Origin: Paraburkholderia kururiensis
Lineage (GTDB): Bacteria > Pseudomonadota > Gammaproteobacteria > Burkholderiales > Burkholderiaceae
Direction of reading: 5' to 3'
NCBI RefSeq assembly: GCF_034424375.1
Contig: NZ_CP139965.1
Coordinates: forward strand, 4,650,001 to 4,714,000
DNA: 64,000 nucleotides
Of this stretch, positions 43,710-52,512 are shown piece by piece. The notes below the pieces were generated by a model. It was not told where the DNA came from, searched no databases, and saw only the letters and a list, made by a program, of their open reading frames with translations. The translations under genes and the position numbers were made by a program. Position 1 is the stretch's first letter. Every line of letters begins with the position of its first letter.

Positions 43710-45071
43710 ATGAACGGCAACCTGGCGCGCGGCGCGGCAAGCGGGCGCAATCATCGGTGGAAGGTATTGGGTGTGGGCTTTGCGGCTAACGCGAGCTTCG
43801 CGGCGGCGTTCTCGGGCATTCCGACCACGGCCGTGTTGCTGCGCGGCGCGTATGGCATCGGCAATGGCGGGCTGGGGCTCGTGCTCGGCATGCTGGGCCT
43901 TGGCATCGCGCTGAGCGAGTTGCCGTGGGGTTTGCTCACGGACCGCTGGGGCGACCGTCGTGTGCTGCTGCTCGGGTTGGGCGGCACGGCGGCGGCGCTC
44001 GTGGGCATGGCGCTGTTTGTCGTGCCGCGTGCGGACCACGTGCCGGCTCTTGTCACGCTCGCCGCGGGACTACTCCTTGTCGGATTGCTGGGCGGCAGCG
44101 TGAACGGATCGAGTGGGCGCGCCGTCATGGCCTGGTTCAAGGAAGGCGAGCGTGGCCTCGCCATGAGCATCCGGCAGACAGCGGTACCCGCAGGCGGCGG
44201 CCTGGGTGCGCTGATGCTGCCTGCGCTGGCCACGTCGTATGGGTTCGCGGCGGTCTATGGCGTGCTCGCCGTGCTGTGCGCGGTGACGGCGGGCTTTGCG
44301 TGGCGTTGGTTGTACGAGCCGGAGCATGCGGCGGGCGGCGCTGCGTCGACGCGTACCGGTGGCCAGATTCCAGCGACTCCGTCGACGAATTCTCCGGCAA
44401 GCGCCCACGCGCCGAAGACGCCGCTTCGCCCCCATCCTGCTCACGCGCGTGCCGCTGCGAGTCCGCTGCGCGACCCCGCCATCTGGCGCGTGACGCTCGG
44501 CATCGCGGCGCTCTGCGTGCCGCAGCTCGCGGTCGTGACCTTCGCAGCGGTCTTTCTGCACGACTTCAGTCATGCGGGCGTCGTGGCCATCAGCGTGACG
44601 ATGGCCGCCGTGCAGACGGGCGCCGCTGTCATGCGCGTCTGGAGCGGGCGCTGGACCGATCGTCACGGCAACCGTCGCGGCTACATGCGGGCGTGCAGCC
44701 TGCTGACCGCGGCGCTCTTCGCCTTGCTCGCGGCGATGACGCTCGCCGTGCCGCATGCGGGTTCAACGGCGATCGCGTTGTTCGCCGTCGCGATTGTGCT
44801 GGGCGGCGTGAGCGCATCGGCCTGGCACGGTGTGGCTTATACAGAACTCGCGACACTCGCCGGCACGCAACGAGCCGGCACGGCGCTGGCGATGGGCAAC
44901 ACCGGCGCCTTCACGACGTTGTTCCTCACGCCGCTGGCCATTCCGCCGCTGCTCGCGGTGGGTTCGTGGACCGCCGTCTGGGCTGCGGCGAGCGTGTGCG
45001 CGCTCCTCGCCTTGCCGGTATTTCCGCGAGCGCATCGCGTGAAGATGGGCGCGGTGAGCGCGGCGAATTGA
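43710..45071 (+). CDS. MFS transporter divergent from a LysR regulator
   Basis: A 453-residue, 12-helix transporter. WGLLTDRWGDRRVLLLGL is motif A, GGSVNGSSGRAVMAWFKEGERGLAMSIRQTAVPAGGGLG spans helices 4-5, and a long hydrophilic loop of Ser/Thr/Pro/His (about 200-255) separates the halves. This resembles the CynX/NimT- or nitrate/cyanate-type MFS subgroup; substrate unknown. GGGAGGCAGGC precedes the ATG at 43710. The downstream hairpin at 45163-45182 may act weakly as a terminator in this direction. Confidence 0.82.
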   Translation: MNGNLARGAASGRNHRWKVLGVGFAANASFAAAFSGIPTTAVLLRGAYGIGNGGLGLVLGMLGLGIALSELPWGLLTDRWGDRRVLLLGLGGTAAALVGMALFVVPRADHVPALVTLAAGLLLVGLLGGSVNGSSGRAVMAWFKEGERGLAMSIRQTAVPAGGGLGALMLPALATSYGFAAVYGVLAVLCAVTAGFAWRWLYEPEHAAGGAASTRTGGQIPATPSTNSPASAHAPKTPLRPHPAHARAAASPLRDPAIWRVTLGIAALCVPQLAVVTFAAVFLHDFSHAGVVAISVTMAAVQTGAAVMRVWSGRWTDRHGNRRGYMRACSLLTAALFALLAAMTLAVPHAGSTAIALFAVAIVLGGVSASAWHGVAYTELATLAGTQRAGTALAMGNTGAFTTLFLTPLAIPPLLAVGSWTAVWAAASVCALLALPVFPRAHRVKMGAVSAAN

Positions 45072-45156
45072 TCCCACGAATCGGCTGATGCCTCTTTCGC
45101 CAACGAGGTGGCCGACGAGGTCGCACGTCGAGGTGGCCGACGCGAATGTGCAGGCG

Positions 45157-45182
45157 AAAAAAAACGCGGCCGAAGCCGCGTT
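45157..45182 (-). terminator. UUCG-capped intrinsic terminator of the candidate small RNA
   Basis: On the minus strand AACGCGGC, the TTCG tetraloop, GCCGCGTT, then six more T residues: a very strong intrinsic terminator with no annotated minus-strand gene upstream of it until the EcsC gene about 2 kb away. Confidence 0.9.
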
Positions 45183-45276
45183 CAAGCTTGGAGACCCTTC
45201 AATGAAGAGTCACTTCTCGCAGGAAGAAGCGTAGTCGTTCGAGCGACGAAAATCGAGAACAAATCCGACAAGGAAC
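45157..45276 (-). ncRNA. Candidate ~120-nt small RNA
   Basis: On the minus strand CTGACG (45310-45305), 16 bases and TATTTT (45288-45283) predict a start near 45276. The transcript can form GTCG/CGAC (45234-45247) and CTTCT/AGAAG (45213-45229) hairpins, has U-rich single-stranded parts, and ends in a UUCG-capped intrinsic terminator. A TTG-initiated 33-codon frame ends right before the terminator but has no ribosome site. Not recognised as a known RNA family. Confidence 0.5.
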
Positions 45277-45446
45277 TGTTCAAAAATATTGCGAGAATCG
45301 CGGCCGTCAGTGGGAGGGATGAGGCGGCCGGCACGGCGGCGCAGCGGATTTTGCACTAGCATGTGGCAGGCGTCGCGAGGGCGCCGTCCCAATGTGACCT
45401 GGTGGTGATGTCGCATCGGACAGAATTGCCGAATCCGGAGAAGAAC

Positions 45447-45881
45447 ATGAAAGTGCTTCGCACATTGAAGGTCGCTGTCGCGCTGTGCGCCTTGATCTCG
45501 GGCGCCGCATTTGCCGATACCGTCGCGTTGAGGGCGGACCTCGAACCGTCCAGTGAAGTGCCGCCGCGTGTGAGTCATGGGCACGGCATGCTGGACGCGA
45601 CGTTCGATACATCGACGAAAAAGCTGCAATGGACGGCGACTTACGAGGGACTTTCCAGCCCGGTCACGGCCGCACACTTCCACGGTCCCGCGCCCGTGGG
45701 GCAGAACGCCAAGGTGCAGGTGCCGGTGGAGAAACAGTCGCTCGCGAGTCCCATCAAGGGCGCCGCCACGCTCACCGAACAGCAGGTGACGGACCTCATG
45801 GCGGGGCAGTGGTACTTCAACGTCCATACCGCGCAGAACCCGAGCGGCGAGATTCGCGGCCAGGTGCGGCCGACCAACTGA
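45447..45881 (+). CDS. Secreted CHRD-domain protein
   Basis: A 144-residue exported protein: signal peptide LKVAVALCALISGAAFA with cleavage after AFA near residue 23, then one CHRD domain (RADLEPSSEVPPRVSHGHGML, WTATYEGLSSPVTAAHFHGPA, WYFNVHTAQNPSGEIRGQV). CHRD is a beta-sandwich first described in chordin; bacterial members are periplasmic or extracellular and their role is unknown. The conserved HFHGPA and NPSGEIRGQ motifs are intact. AATCCGGAGAAG precedes the ATG at 45447. Confidence 0.87.
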   Translation: MKVLRTLKVAVALCALISGAAFADTVALRADLEPSSEVPPRVSHGHGMLDATFDTSTKKLQWTATYEGLSSPVTAAHFHGPAPVGQNAKVQVPVEKQSLASPIKGAATLTEQQVTDLMAGQWYFNVHTAQNPSGEIRGQVRPTN

Positions 45882-46019
45882 GCGCGGCGGCTGCCGCGGC
45901 ACGTCGGATGTTTCGGCACATGCCGATGAGCGGTCAGAGCCGCTAGAGCGTTCAATCGATTCGCCTCGCCGCTGCTCCCGCTTACCATGAGCGGTTTATC
46001 GACCATGGAGCCCATACCG

Positions 46020-47009
46020 ATGAGCTGGCAAAGTGCACTCGCGTGCTGGGTGCTGCGCAGGCAGTTTCGTCCCGAGACGCTCAAGCCGTCCATCAACGTG
46101 CGGCGCGCCCGTGCCCGCACTGAAAAGCGCGCGTGGTCGCCGCGCGTGCCGCCCGGCTGGCACCTGCGCGAACAGTACGGCGCCACGCACGCGCCGCTCA
46201 TGGGCGAATGGCTCGAGCGTCGCGCGAACGCGGTTTCGTCGAACACGTCAGGCGCCAACGCGGCAACCTCTCATGTGGCGACGCGCACCATTCTGTACCT
46301 GCACGGCGGCGGCTATTACTTCTGCTCGCCGCAGACGCACCGCGCCATCGTGTTCGGCCTTGCCGTTCGCGCCGATGCACGCGCCTTCTCGCTCGACTAT
46401 CGCCTTGCGCCCGAGCATCCGTTTCCCGCTGCACTCGACGACGCGCTCGCTGCGTATCGCCGGTTGATTGCGGACGGCACGCCGCCGCAGTCCATCGTGA
46501 TCGCCGGAGACTCGGCGGGCGGCGGACTCGCGCTCGCCACGCTGGTGGCGTTGCGCGATGCCGGCGACGCCTTGCCCGCAGGCGGCGTCCTCTTCTCTCC
46601 GTGGACGGATCTCGCCGCAACCGGCGCGACGCTGCGCTCCAACGACGGCGTCGACCCGATGTTCGCCGGCGCCGCGATTGCGCGCGCGGCGAAGATCTAC
46701 CTGGGCGAGACCGAGCCGACGCACCCCTACGCGTCGCCGCTCTATGCGGATCTGCACGGCCTGCCGCCGCTCTTCATGCAGGCGGGCAGCACGGAAGTGT
46801 TGCTCGACGACACGCGGCGCGTTGCCGACAAGGCACGCGCCGCGGGCGTGGAAGTGGAACTGCACATCTGGCCGAAGATGCCGCACGTGTGGCCCATCTT
46901 CGCGCCGTTTCTACCGGAGTCGCGCCGCGCGCTGGACGACGCGGCGCGCTTCGTGCGCCGCATCACGCACGCACACGCCGATCAGGCGAGCGAGATGTCG
47001 ATGGTCTGA
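46020..47009 (+). CDS. HSL-family alpha/beta hydrolase (esterase/lipase)
   Basis: A 329-residue hydrolase of the hormone-sensitive-lipase group. The oxyanion-hole motif HGGGYYF (95-101), nucleophile Ser165 in GDSAGGG, DYRLAPEHPFPAALDD and the late Asp/His region (LLDDTRRVADK, MPHVWPIF) complete the triad. No signal peptide. The start could be 45987, 46005 or 46020; GGAG nine bases before 46020 favours the last. Physiological substrate unknown. Its last 28 bases overlap the 3' end of the EcsC gene on the other strand. Confidence 0.86.
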   Translation: MSWQSALACWVLRRQFRPETLKPSINVRRARARTEKRAWSPRVPPGWHLREQYGATHAPLMGEWLERRANAVSSNTSGANAATSHVATRTILYLHGGGYYFCSPQTHRAIVFGLAVRADARAFSLDYRLAPEHPFPAALDDALAAYRRLIADGTPPQSIVIAGDSAGGGLALATLVALRDAGDALPAGGVLFSPWTDLAATGATLRSNDGVDPMFAGAAIARAAKIYLGETEPTHPYASPLYADLHGLPPLFMQAGSTEVLLDDTRRVADKARAAGVEVELHIWPKMPHVWPIFAPFLPESRRALDDAARFVRRITHAHADQASEMSMV

Positions 47010-47875
47010 TACGCCGCCTTCACCGCCTCTTCGCCGTACTTGCGCTCCAGCCGCCGCACGGTGAAGTGGCCGTGCGCGACCTGCTGGAAGTGATCGATGA
47101 ACACGGTGTTGACCATCGCGCCTAGCACCGCGCCGATCGCCGGGATCGATTTGGCGGCTACCTGCTCGCTCACCTGCACCGAAAAGCGCGCCGCGATGGC
47201 GTTGACGAGGCGCACCAGTGCCGCCGAGCCATGCGCCGTGATGCCCTTCGACGCGATCTCCGACGAAGCCTTCGACACCGCCTGAGCAAGCGCGCCGCGC
47301 ATGATGAAGTAGCCGAGGTCGGCTTCGTCGTCGGTGCTCGAATGGCTGCCCATGCCGAGCACCGCGAGGCATTGCAGCTGGGCGTCGGTCGAATTGAGGT
47401 CTTCGCCTTCGCTGCGCGCCACGTCGCAGATCGAGCGGAACATCAGCGTGGTGGTGACCGGCAACTCGACCGGCAGCGCGAACAGCCCGAACGCCCCACC
47501 CGCGGCGCCCGTGGTGGCCACGGCGAACTTGTGGAGCAGGTTGCCGGGTTTCTCGGGCATGGCCGGCGGCAAAGCCGCCGCACCGGTTTCGCCCGAGCCG
47601 ACGTGGACTGCGAGGTGGCCCGCTCCATGCCCCGGCTTGCGCAGCGTCTTCAACGCGATCTGCAGACATTTGCGCAGCGCCGACTGCGTCGCTTCCGCCA
47701 CCTTCTGGTTGGCGACGGCGGGCAGCCGCAGCATGACTTTCTCCAAAGGCGCACCGACAATCGCCGCCAGCTTCATGGTGAGCGGCGGACTTTCAAGCTC
47801 GTGCTTCGCGCGCGCCAGCGCAGCCATGTCGTCGGCGGAAAGTGCTTGCGCCGACGCGGTGGGAACCCACTCCAT
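46982..47875 (-). CDS. EcsC-family protein
   Basis: A 297-residue protein with the EcsC pattern: a charged N-terminal helix region (LARAKHELESPPLTMKLAAIVG, VEKVM-like helix), a Gly/Ala-rich hydrophobic hairpin (GAAGGAFGLFALPVELPVTTTLMFRSICDVA) and the C-terminal QVAAKSIPAIGAVLGAMVNTVFIDHFQQVA. EcsC is named for a Bacillus ABC-transporter operon but its function is unknown; membrane association is likely. AGGAGG lies just before the ATG at 47875; a longer frame would run into the divergent efflux gene. Confidence 0.82.
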   Translation of the reverse strand: MEWVPTASAQALSADDMAALARAKHELESPPLTMKLAAIVGAPLEKVMLRLPAVANQKVAEATQSALRKCLQIALKTLRKPGHGAGHLAVHVGSGETGAAALPPAMPEKPGNLLHKFAVATTGAAGGAFGLFALPVELPVTTTLMFRSICDVARSEGEDLNSTDAQLQCLAVLGMGSHSSTDDEADLGYFIMRGALAQAVSKASSEIASKGITAHGSAALVRLVNAIAARFSVQVSEQVAAKSIPAIGAVLGAMVNTVFIDHFQQVAHGHFTVRRLERKYGEEAVKAAYQTIDISLA

Positions 47876-47983
47876 ACTCCTCCTGAGGGACCTGACGTCC
47901 CGATAAAGCGCCATGCCGGGCCAGCGGGACTCCGCGGGCACCAGCCTGATTAGAACACCCAGGCGTGATATGATTTCATTTCT

Positions 47984-47995
47984 TTGACGAGTCAA
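47984..47995. promoter_or_regulatory. Palindromic candidate MarR operator before the efflux gene
   Basis: TTGAC-GA-GTCAA, a perfect 5-bp palindrome 18 bases before the efflux-pump ATG and downstream of a TATGAT -10-like hexamer. It is the best visible candidate site for the MarR regulator encoded behind the pump. Confidence 0.4.
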
Positions 47996-48012
47996 CTGTT
48001 GCGCTATCAAAA

Positions 48013-49608
48013 ATGGCCGTCCACACCACAACCCACCATTCGAGTGGGCAGGTTTTGCCGTTCCGGGAGTCGCTGCTCGCGATGCTCGGCATCTCCTTCG
48101 TCACCATGCTCGTTGCGCTCGACCAGACCGTGGTCGGCACCGCGCTGCCCACCATCGTCGCTGAACTGAAGGGCTTCGATCTCTACGCGTGGGTGGCGAC
48201 CTCGTATCTGCTCGCCTCGGTCATTACCGTGCCCATCTTCGGGCGGCTCGGCGACTACTACGGACGCAAGCCGTTCCTGATTGCGTCGATCGTCGTGTTC
48301 ACCGGCGCCTCGGTGCTGTGCGGGATGGCGAACAGCATGCTGTTTCTCGTGCTCGCGCGCGGGCTGCAAGGCATTGGCGGCGGCATGCTGGTGGGCACCG
48401 CGTTCGCCTGCATTCCCGATCTTTTTCCGGACTCCGTCGTGCGCCTGCGCTGGCAGGTGATGATGAGTTCGGCGTTCGGCATCGCGAATGCGATTGGTCC
48501 CTCGCTGGGCGGTTTCCTGACGCAGTACGCGGGATGGCGTTCGGTCTTCTACGTGAATCTGCCGGTGGGGCTGCTCTCGCTCTTTTTCGTGTGGCGCTAT
48601 CTGCCGCACATGCGGCACGTCGCGCACGAAGGGCGCATGCGGCTCGACTGGCCGGGCGCGGTGCTCATTGCGTTGGCGCTCGGCTCGCTCCAGTTGTTCG
48701 TCGAACTGCTGCCGAAGCACGGCGTGAGCGCCGCAGCCGTCGCGCTGCTCGCCGTGAGCATCGTGGCCGCCTGGGCGCTCTGGCAATGGGAAAAGCGTTT
48801 CCCGCAAGCCATTCTTCCCGTCGACATGTTTCGCAACCGGAGCCTGAACGCGCTCTTCACGCTCTCCGTGCTGGGCGGCTTCTCGATGTTCTCGCTGCTC
48901 TTCTACGCGCCGCTGCTGTTCCAGGGCGGCTTCGGGATGTCGCCGCAGGAAGCGGGTCTCGTGATTACGCCGCTCGTGGTGTTCATCACCATCGGCAGCA
49001 TTGCGAACGGGCGCATCGTGTCGCGCATTCCGAATCCGAACCTGATGCTCTATGTCGGCTTCGGCATGCTCGCCGTGTCGTGCCTCGCAGTGGTGATCGC
49101 CACGCGCGCCATGCCGCACGCGCTCCTGATGGCGTTCATGATTTTCGGCGGCCTGGGGCTTGGCTTCGTGATGCCGAACCTCACGGTCTTCGCGCAGCAG
49201 ACCGCGGGCCGCGAGCACCTGGGCATTGCCACCGCGCTGCTGCAATCGCTGCGCATGATCGGCGGGATGGTGGGCACGGCCATCACCGGCACGTTCGTCA
49301 CGCACATGTACGCGAGCGGCGTGCGCAGCGCGCTGGAAAACGATCACGCCATGCAGTGGTTCGGCGATCTGGGCGACCCGCAGATTCTCATCAACCACGA
49401 GGCGCAGACCACGCTTACCACGCAGATGGCGCAGGCGGGCCACAACGGCGGCGTGCTGCTCGAAACGGCGCGCGAAGCGCTGGTGGCCGCCATCCACCTG
49501 GGCCTCGCCCTCGCGGCGGCCGTGGCCGTGATTTCCGTCTGGCAGAGCCGACGGGTACCACCGGTTAAACTACGGCGTCAGATCGAGCCGGTTGTTTCCG
49601 CCGACTGA
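48013..49608 (+). CDS. DHA2-family MFS multidrug efflux transporter (EmrB/QacA type)
   Basis: A 531-residue transporter with about 14 hydrophobic segments. ISFVTMLVALDQTVVGTALPTIVAEL holds the DHA2 helix-1 motif LDxTVVNxALP (with Gly for Asn), GRLGDYYGRKPFLIASIVVF is motif A, RGLQGIGGGMLVGTAFACI is helix 4, and SSAFGIANAIGPSLGGFLTQYAGWRSVFYVNLPVG is motif C. It exports drugs or other toxic organics by proton antiport. The MarR gene begins 32 bases after the stop, which suggests local drug-responsive control. Confidence 0.9.
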   Translation: MAVHTTTHHSSGQVLPFRESLLAMLGISFVTMLVALDQTVVGTALPTIVAELKGFDLYAWVATSYLLASVITVPIFGRLGDYYGRKPFLIASIVVFTGASVLCGMANSMLFLVLARGLQGIGGGMLVGTAFACIPDLFPDSVVRLRWQVMMSSAFGIANAIGPSLGGFLTQYAGWRSVFYVNLPVGLLSLFFVWRYLPHMRHVAHEGRMRLDWPGAVLIALALGSLQLFVELLPKHGVSAAAVALLAVSIVAAWALWQWEKRFPQAILPVDMFRNRSLNALFTLSVLGGFSMFSLLFYAPLLFQGGFGMSPQEAGLVITPLVVFITIGSIANGRIVSRIPNPNLMLYVGFGMLAVSCLAVVIATRAMPHALLMAFMIFGGLGLGFVMPNLTVFAQQTAGREHLGIATALLQSLRMIGGMVGTAITGTFVTHMYASGVRSALENDHAMQWFGDLGDPQILINHEAQTTLTTQMAQAGHNGGVLLETAREALVAAIHLGLALAAAVAVISVWQSRRVPPVKLRRQIEPVVSAD

Positions 49609-49639
49609 CGTTTCGTTTTCAGGCATTACGGTACACATC

Positions 49640-50104
49640 ATGGAAGAACAGGACCGCGTCGCCATCGTCCAGCAATTCGGCCGCACCTATCGGGCGTTCA
49701 TGTCGGCGTTCGAGGCGCAGGTGGGCCACCCGATGCCGCGTTGGCGGATTCTGCTCGCGCTCTACGATCAGGGCGGCGAGTCGTCGCAAAAGCGCCTTGT
49801 GGAACGCCTTCGCGTGGATCCCGGCGCGCTCACGCGGCAACTCAAGGCGCTGGAGGCAATGGGCTGGATCGCGCGGAGTTCCGACGAGCGCGACAACCGC
49901 ATCACGAACGTGAAGCTCACGCAGGCGGGACGCGACGCGATGGAAGAAAGCCTGCCGCGCCGCAACGCTTTCCTGCACGACACGATGGCGGCGATGCCGG
50001 ACGACGCCCTCAAGGCCCTCTCCGGCGCCCTCGGTTTGCTGGAGGCGCGCATTGCCGAGGTGGCAGCGTCCGCGCCGGTTACTCCGGTGCAGGACGCGGC
50101 TTAA
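49640..50104 (+). CDS. MarR-family transcriptional regulator
   Basis: A 154-residue winged-helix protein. FGRTYRAFMSAFEAQVGHPMPRWRILLALYDQGGESSQKRLVERLRVDPGALTRQ shows the dimerisation helix, then the recognition helices; MGWIARSSDERDNRITNVKLTQAG is the beta wing. MarR proteins bind palindromic operators and release on phenolic or other ligands. It is directly downstream of the DHA2 pump and probably controls that operon. The ATG at 49640 (MEEQDRVAIV) fits the family; the frame opens at 49592 inside the pump gene. Confidence 0.88.
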   Translation: MEEQDRVAIVQQFGRTYRAFMSAFEAQVGHPMPRWRILLALYDQGGESSQKRLVERLRVDPGALTRQLKALEAMGWIARSSDERDNRITNVKLTQAGRDAMEESLPRRNAFLHDTMAAMPDDALKALSGALGLLEARIAEVAASAPVTPVQDAA

Positions 50105-50135
50105 GCGCCGCGTCCGCATCGCACAATCACGCCCG

Positions 50136-51428
50136 TCAGAAGAACGTCTCGACCACTTCGGTTACGCGATACGACGCGTCCACGATCAGCACCTCGCGCC
50201 ACTTGTCGAAGGTGAGACAGGGATGCGAGATGTCGAAGGCGATCATGTCGCCGACTTTCAGGTCCGCGCCCGGCGGAATGCGCAGGTACGCGTGCTGGTC
50301 CATCATGCCGAAGATTTCCCAGCCTTCGTTCGGCGCGATGTCGCGCGGCGTGCCGTGGTCGCTGCCGTCGCGGCTCGGGCGGAAGTGGCGTGCGGGTTCG
50401 GGGTAGCCTGCGTCGAACGCGGCGTCGCGTTTGCCGAAGCCGACGATGGCGCGGTCCGGTTCGGGAATCGACTGCACGTAGGCCCACAGTTGCAGCGCAG
50501 GCAACAGGCCCTGCCCCATTTTTCGCGCGACGGGGTTGCGCGCGAAGATCTCGCTCTGTGCCTTCTTGTAGATGCCGACGTCGTGCGTCAGATAGCAGCC
50601 CGGACGCAACACCACCTCGATGTGGCCGCCCACCGTCGCCTTTGAAAATTCCTCCGCCACGACGTCGTACCACGCCGAACCCGCGCCCGTGAGAATGGCC
50701 GGCGAGCGCGCGAAGCGGCCTGCGTCCGCGAGTTGCGTGGCGAGATTCACGGCCTCGCGCAGAAACGCGCGCACTTCGTTTTCTTCTTTCAGCACGCCTT
50801 CATAGACTTCCACGCCCGCGAGCCGCAGCGAATCCGGGTAGCGTTCGACGGCGGCCAGCACCGCGTCGCGTTGCGCGGCATCGCGCACGCCGGTGCGCCC
50901 GCCCGGCACGCCCAGTTCGAGCAGCACGTTGAGCTGCTTGCGCACCGAGCCGAAGAATTGGCCCAACTGCTCCACGCCGTCCACGGAATCGACGAGGCAG
51001 AAGAATTCGAAGTCGGGGTCGCTGAGCAGTTCGGCCACCATCATCATGTTGCGCCGGCCCACCAGCTGATTGGCCATGAGCACGCGCGACACGCCGCCGT
51101 GCCACGCAGCGCGCGTCTGGTGCGCCGTGGCGAGCGTGATGCCCCACGCGCCGGCATCGATCTGGCGGCGGAAAAGCTGCGGCGCCATGGTCGTTTTGCC
51201 GTGCGGCGCGAGCCTCGCGCCGTATTCGGCGACGAAGTCCTGCATCCATTTCAGGTTGTGCTCGATACGGTCCGCGTAGAGCACGGCGGCGGGCAGGCTC
51301 ACGTCTTCGTCGAGCAGGTTCCATTCGAGGCGGCCCGCATCCGTCAACTGGATGCTCGAACCCGGTACGTTACCGAGGCCCTTGCTGTTGGGGTCGATCG
51401 TGCGTCCCTGATAGTTTGTAACTTTCAT
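50136..51428 (-). CDS. D-amino-acid deaminase (D-serine dehydratase-like, fold-type III PLP)
   Basis: A 430-residue alanine-racemase-fold enzyme. The PLP lysine is Lys78 in ARLAPHGKTTMAPQLFRRQ; the C-terminal AFDISHPCLTFDKWREVLIVD contains the His-x-Cys pair that binds zinc in eukaryotic-type D-serine dehydratase. It converts a D-amino acid to a 2-oxo acid and ammonia. The genes for D-aminoacylase, RidA and an RpiR regulator lie on the other side of the promoter region, supporting use on D-amino acids. D-threonine aldolase is a relative and cannot be fully excluded. ATG 51428 gives the family start. Confidence 0.85.
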   Translation of the reverse strand: MKVTNYQGRTIDPNSKGLGNVPGSSIQLTDAGRLEWNLLDEDVSLPAAVLYADRIEHNLKWMQDFVAEYGARLAPHGKTTMAPQLFRRQIDAGAWGITLATAHQTRAAWHGGVSRVLMANQLVGRRNMMMVAELLSDPDFEFFCLVDSVDGVEQLGQFFGSVRKQLNVLLELGVPGGRTGVRDAAQRDAVLAAVERYPDSLRLAGVEVYEGVLKEENEVRAFLREAVNLATQLADAGRFARSPAILTGAGSAWYDVVAEEFSKATVGGHIEVVLRPGCYLTHDVGIYKKAQSEIFARNPVARKMGQGLLPALQLWAYVQSIPEPDRAIVGFGKRDAAFDAGYPEPARHFRPSRDGSDHGTPRDIAPNEGWEIFGMMDQHAYLRIPPGADLKVGDMIAFDISHPCLTFDKWREVLIVDASYRVTEVVETFF

Positions 51429-51478
51429 CTTGCCTTGCTCCATCACGCTGTTATGCGGAACCCAGGTTGACTTCGCCA

Positions 51479-51522
51479 TGGTACAGAAAGTACGATGCCG
51501 ACGTAAATGTTATTTAGTACCA
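51479..51522. promoter_or_regulatory. GTAC-repeat region between the deaminase and the RpiR gene
   Basis: TGGTAC (51479-51484) and GTACCA (51517-51522) are inverted arms 32 bases apart; another GTAC at 51490-51493 forms GTAC-N5-GTAC with the left arm. A plausible RpiR operator for the divergent D-amino-acid genes. Confidence 0.35.
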
Positions 51523-51618
51523 GAGGCGGCGCAGCGTGCGGTGTTCCTGCGCCTCGTCCGTACCGTACCTGAGGCACGTGACCTGCGTTGCCGTCCTGCA
51601 TCCGTTCCCGCCTGCTCC

Positions 51619-52509
51619 ATGAATTCAGCCACAGAACCGCAGACCTTCGACATCGTCGCGCGCATTGCCGAATGCGCGCCCGATCTGCGATCGGCGGAAC
51701 GCAAGGTGGCGGCGCGTATTCTCGACGATCTCGCGGGCGCCTCTCGCGCGAGCATCGGCGCGCTCGCGCGCGACGCGGCGGTGAGCGTGGCCACCGTCAC
51801 GCGCTTTGCCAAGACGGTGGGCTGCCGCGACGTGCGCGAACTGAAGCTGCGGCTCGCTCAAGCGGCGGCCGTCGGCCAGCGCTTCCTGCACGCCGAAACG
51901 CCTGCGGACGCCGCCGGATCGATCGCCACGCGCGTGTTCGACGAATTGCAGACCGCGCTCGCGCACAACCATCAACTGCTGCGCCAGGCGCCCGTGGCGC
52001 GGGCCGCGGCGGCGCTGCGCGAGGCGCGCATGATCTACGTGTTCGGCATGGGCGGCGGCTCGACGGCGCTCGCCGACGAAGCGCGCTTTCGGCTCGTGCG
52101 CCTCGGCCGCCCCGTCGCGACCTACCAGGACGCCTTGCTGCAACGGATGGTGGCGAGCACGCTCTCGCGCGACTGCGTCGTGGTGGCACTATCCACCACG
52201 GGCCGCGTGCCCGAGATGGTCGAGAACTGCCGCATCGCGCGCAGCTACGGCGCCACGGTGGTGGCCATCACGGCGCCTGCCTCGCCGCTCGCGAAGCTGG
52301 CGGACTGGCTGATTCCCATCGTCGCGTTCGAAACTGACTTCATCTACAAGCCGTCGTCGTCGCGCTACGCGATGATGATGGCACTCGACGTGCTCGTCAC
52401 CGAACTCGCCGTGAGCCAGGGCGACGAGAGCCGCGAACTGCTGCGCCGCATGAAGCACGCGCTCGACGCGCACCGTGGCGGCGGCGACAGGCAACCGCTA
52501 GGAGATTGA
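51619..52509 (+). CDS. RpiR-family regulator with SIS domain
   Basis: A 296-residue regulator. The N-terminal HTH (LRSAERKVAARILDDLAGASRASIGALARDAAVSVATVTRFAKTVG, residues 24-70) is RpiR type; the C-terminal SIS domain (ARMIYVFGMGGGSTALADEARFRL, VVALSTTGRVPEMVENCRIARSYGATVVAIT) usually binds a phosphosugar, but RpiR proteins beside D-aminoacylases may sense another ligand. It precedes the D-aminoacylase gene by three bases and is divergent from the deaminase. Confidence 0.88.
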   Translation: MNSATEPQTFDIVARIAECAPDLRSAERKVAARILDDLAGASRASIGALARDAAVSVATVTRFAKTVGCRDVRELKLRLAQAAAVGQRFLHAETPADAAGSIATRVFDELQTALAHNHQLLRQAPVARAAAALREARMIYVFGMGGGSTALADEARFRLVRLGRPVATYQDALLQRMVASTLSRDCVVVALSTTGRVPEMVENCRIARSYGATVVAITAPASPLAKLADWLIPIVAFETDFIYKPSSSRYAMMMALDVLVTELAVSQGDESRELLRRMKHALDAHRGGGDRQPLGD

Positions 52510-52512
52510 CCC

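Larger units (their letters stand above)
45072..45446. other. Intergenic region holding a candidate small RNA
   Basis: This 375-base gap between the MFS and CHRD genes is clearly more A/T-rich than its surroundings from about 45180 to 45300. It holds a candidate minus-strand small RNA with promoter and terminator. The 83-codon plus-strand frame across it has no gene-like features. Confidence 0.6.

Noticed and set aside
45241..45283. Small TTG-initiated protein in the candidate small-RNA region
   Set aside because: No Shine-Dalgarno and the predicted transcription start lies inside the frame. Kept only as an alternative to the ncRNA call.
45210..45902. 230-codon minus-strand frame over the CHRD gene
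   Set aside because: Arg/His-rich shadow; the plus-strand frame has a signal peptide and intact CHRD motifs.
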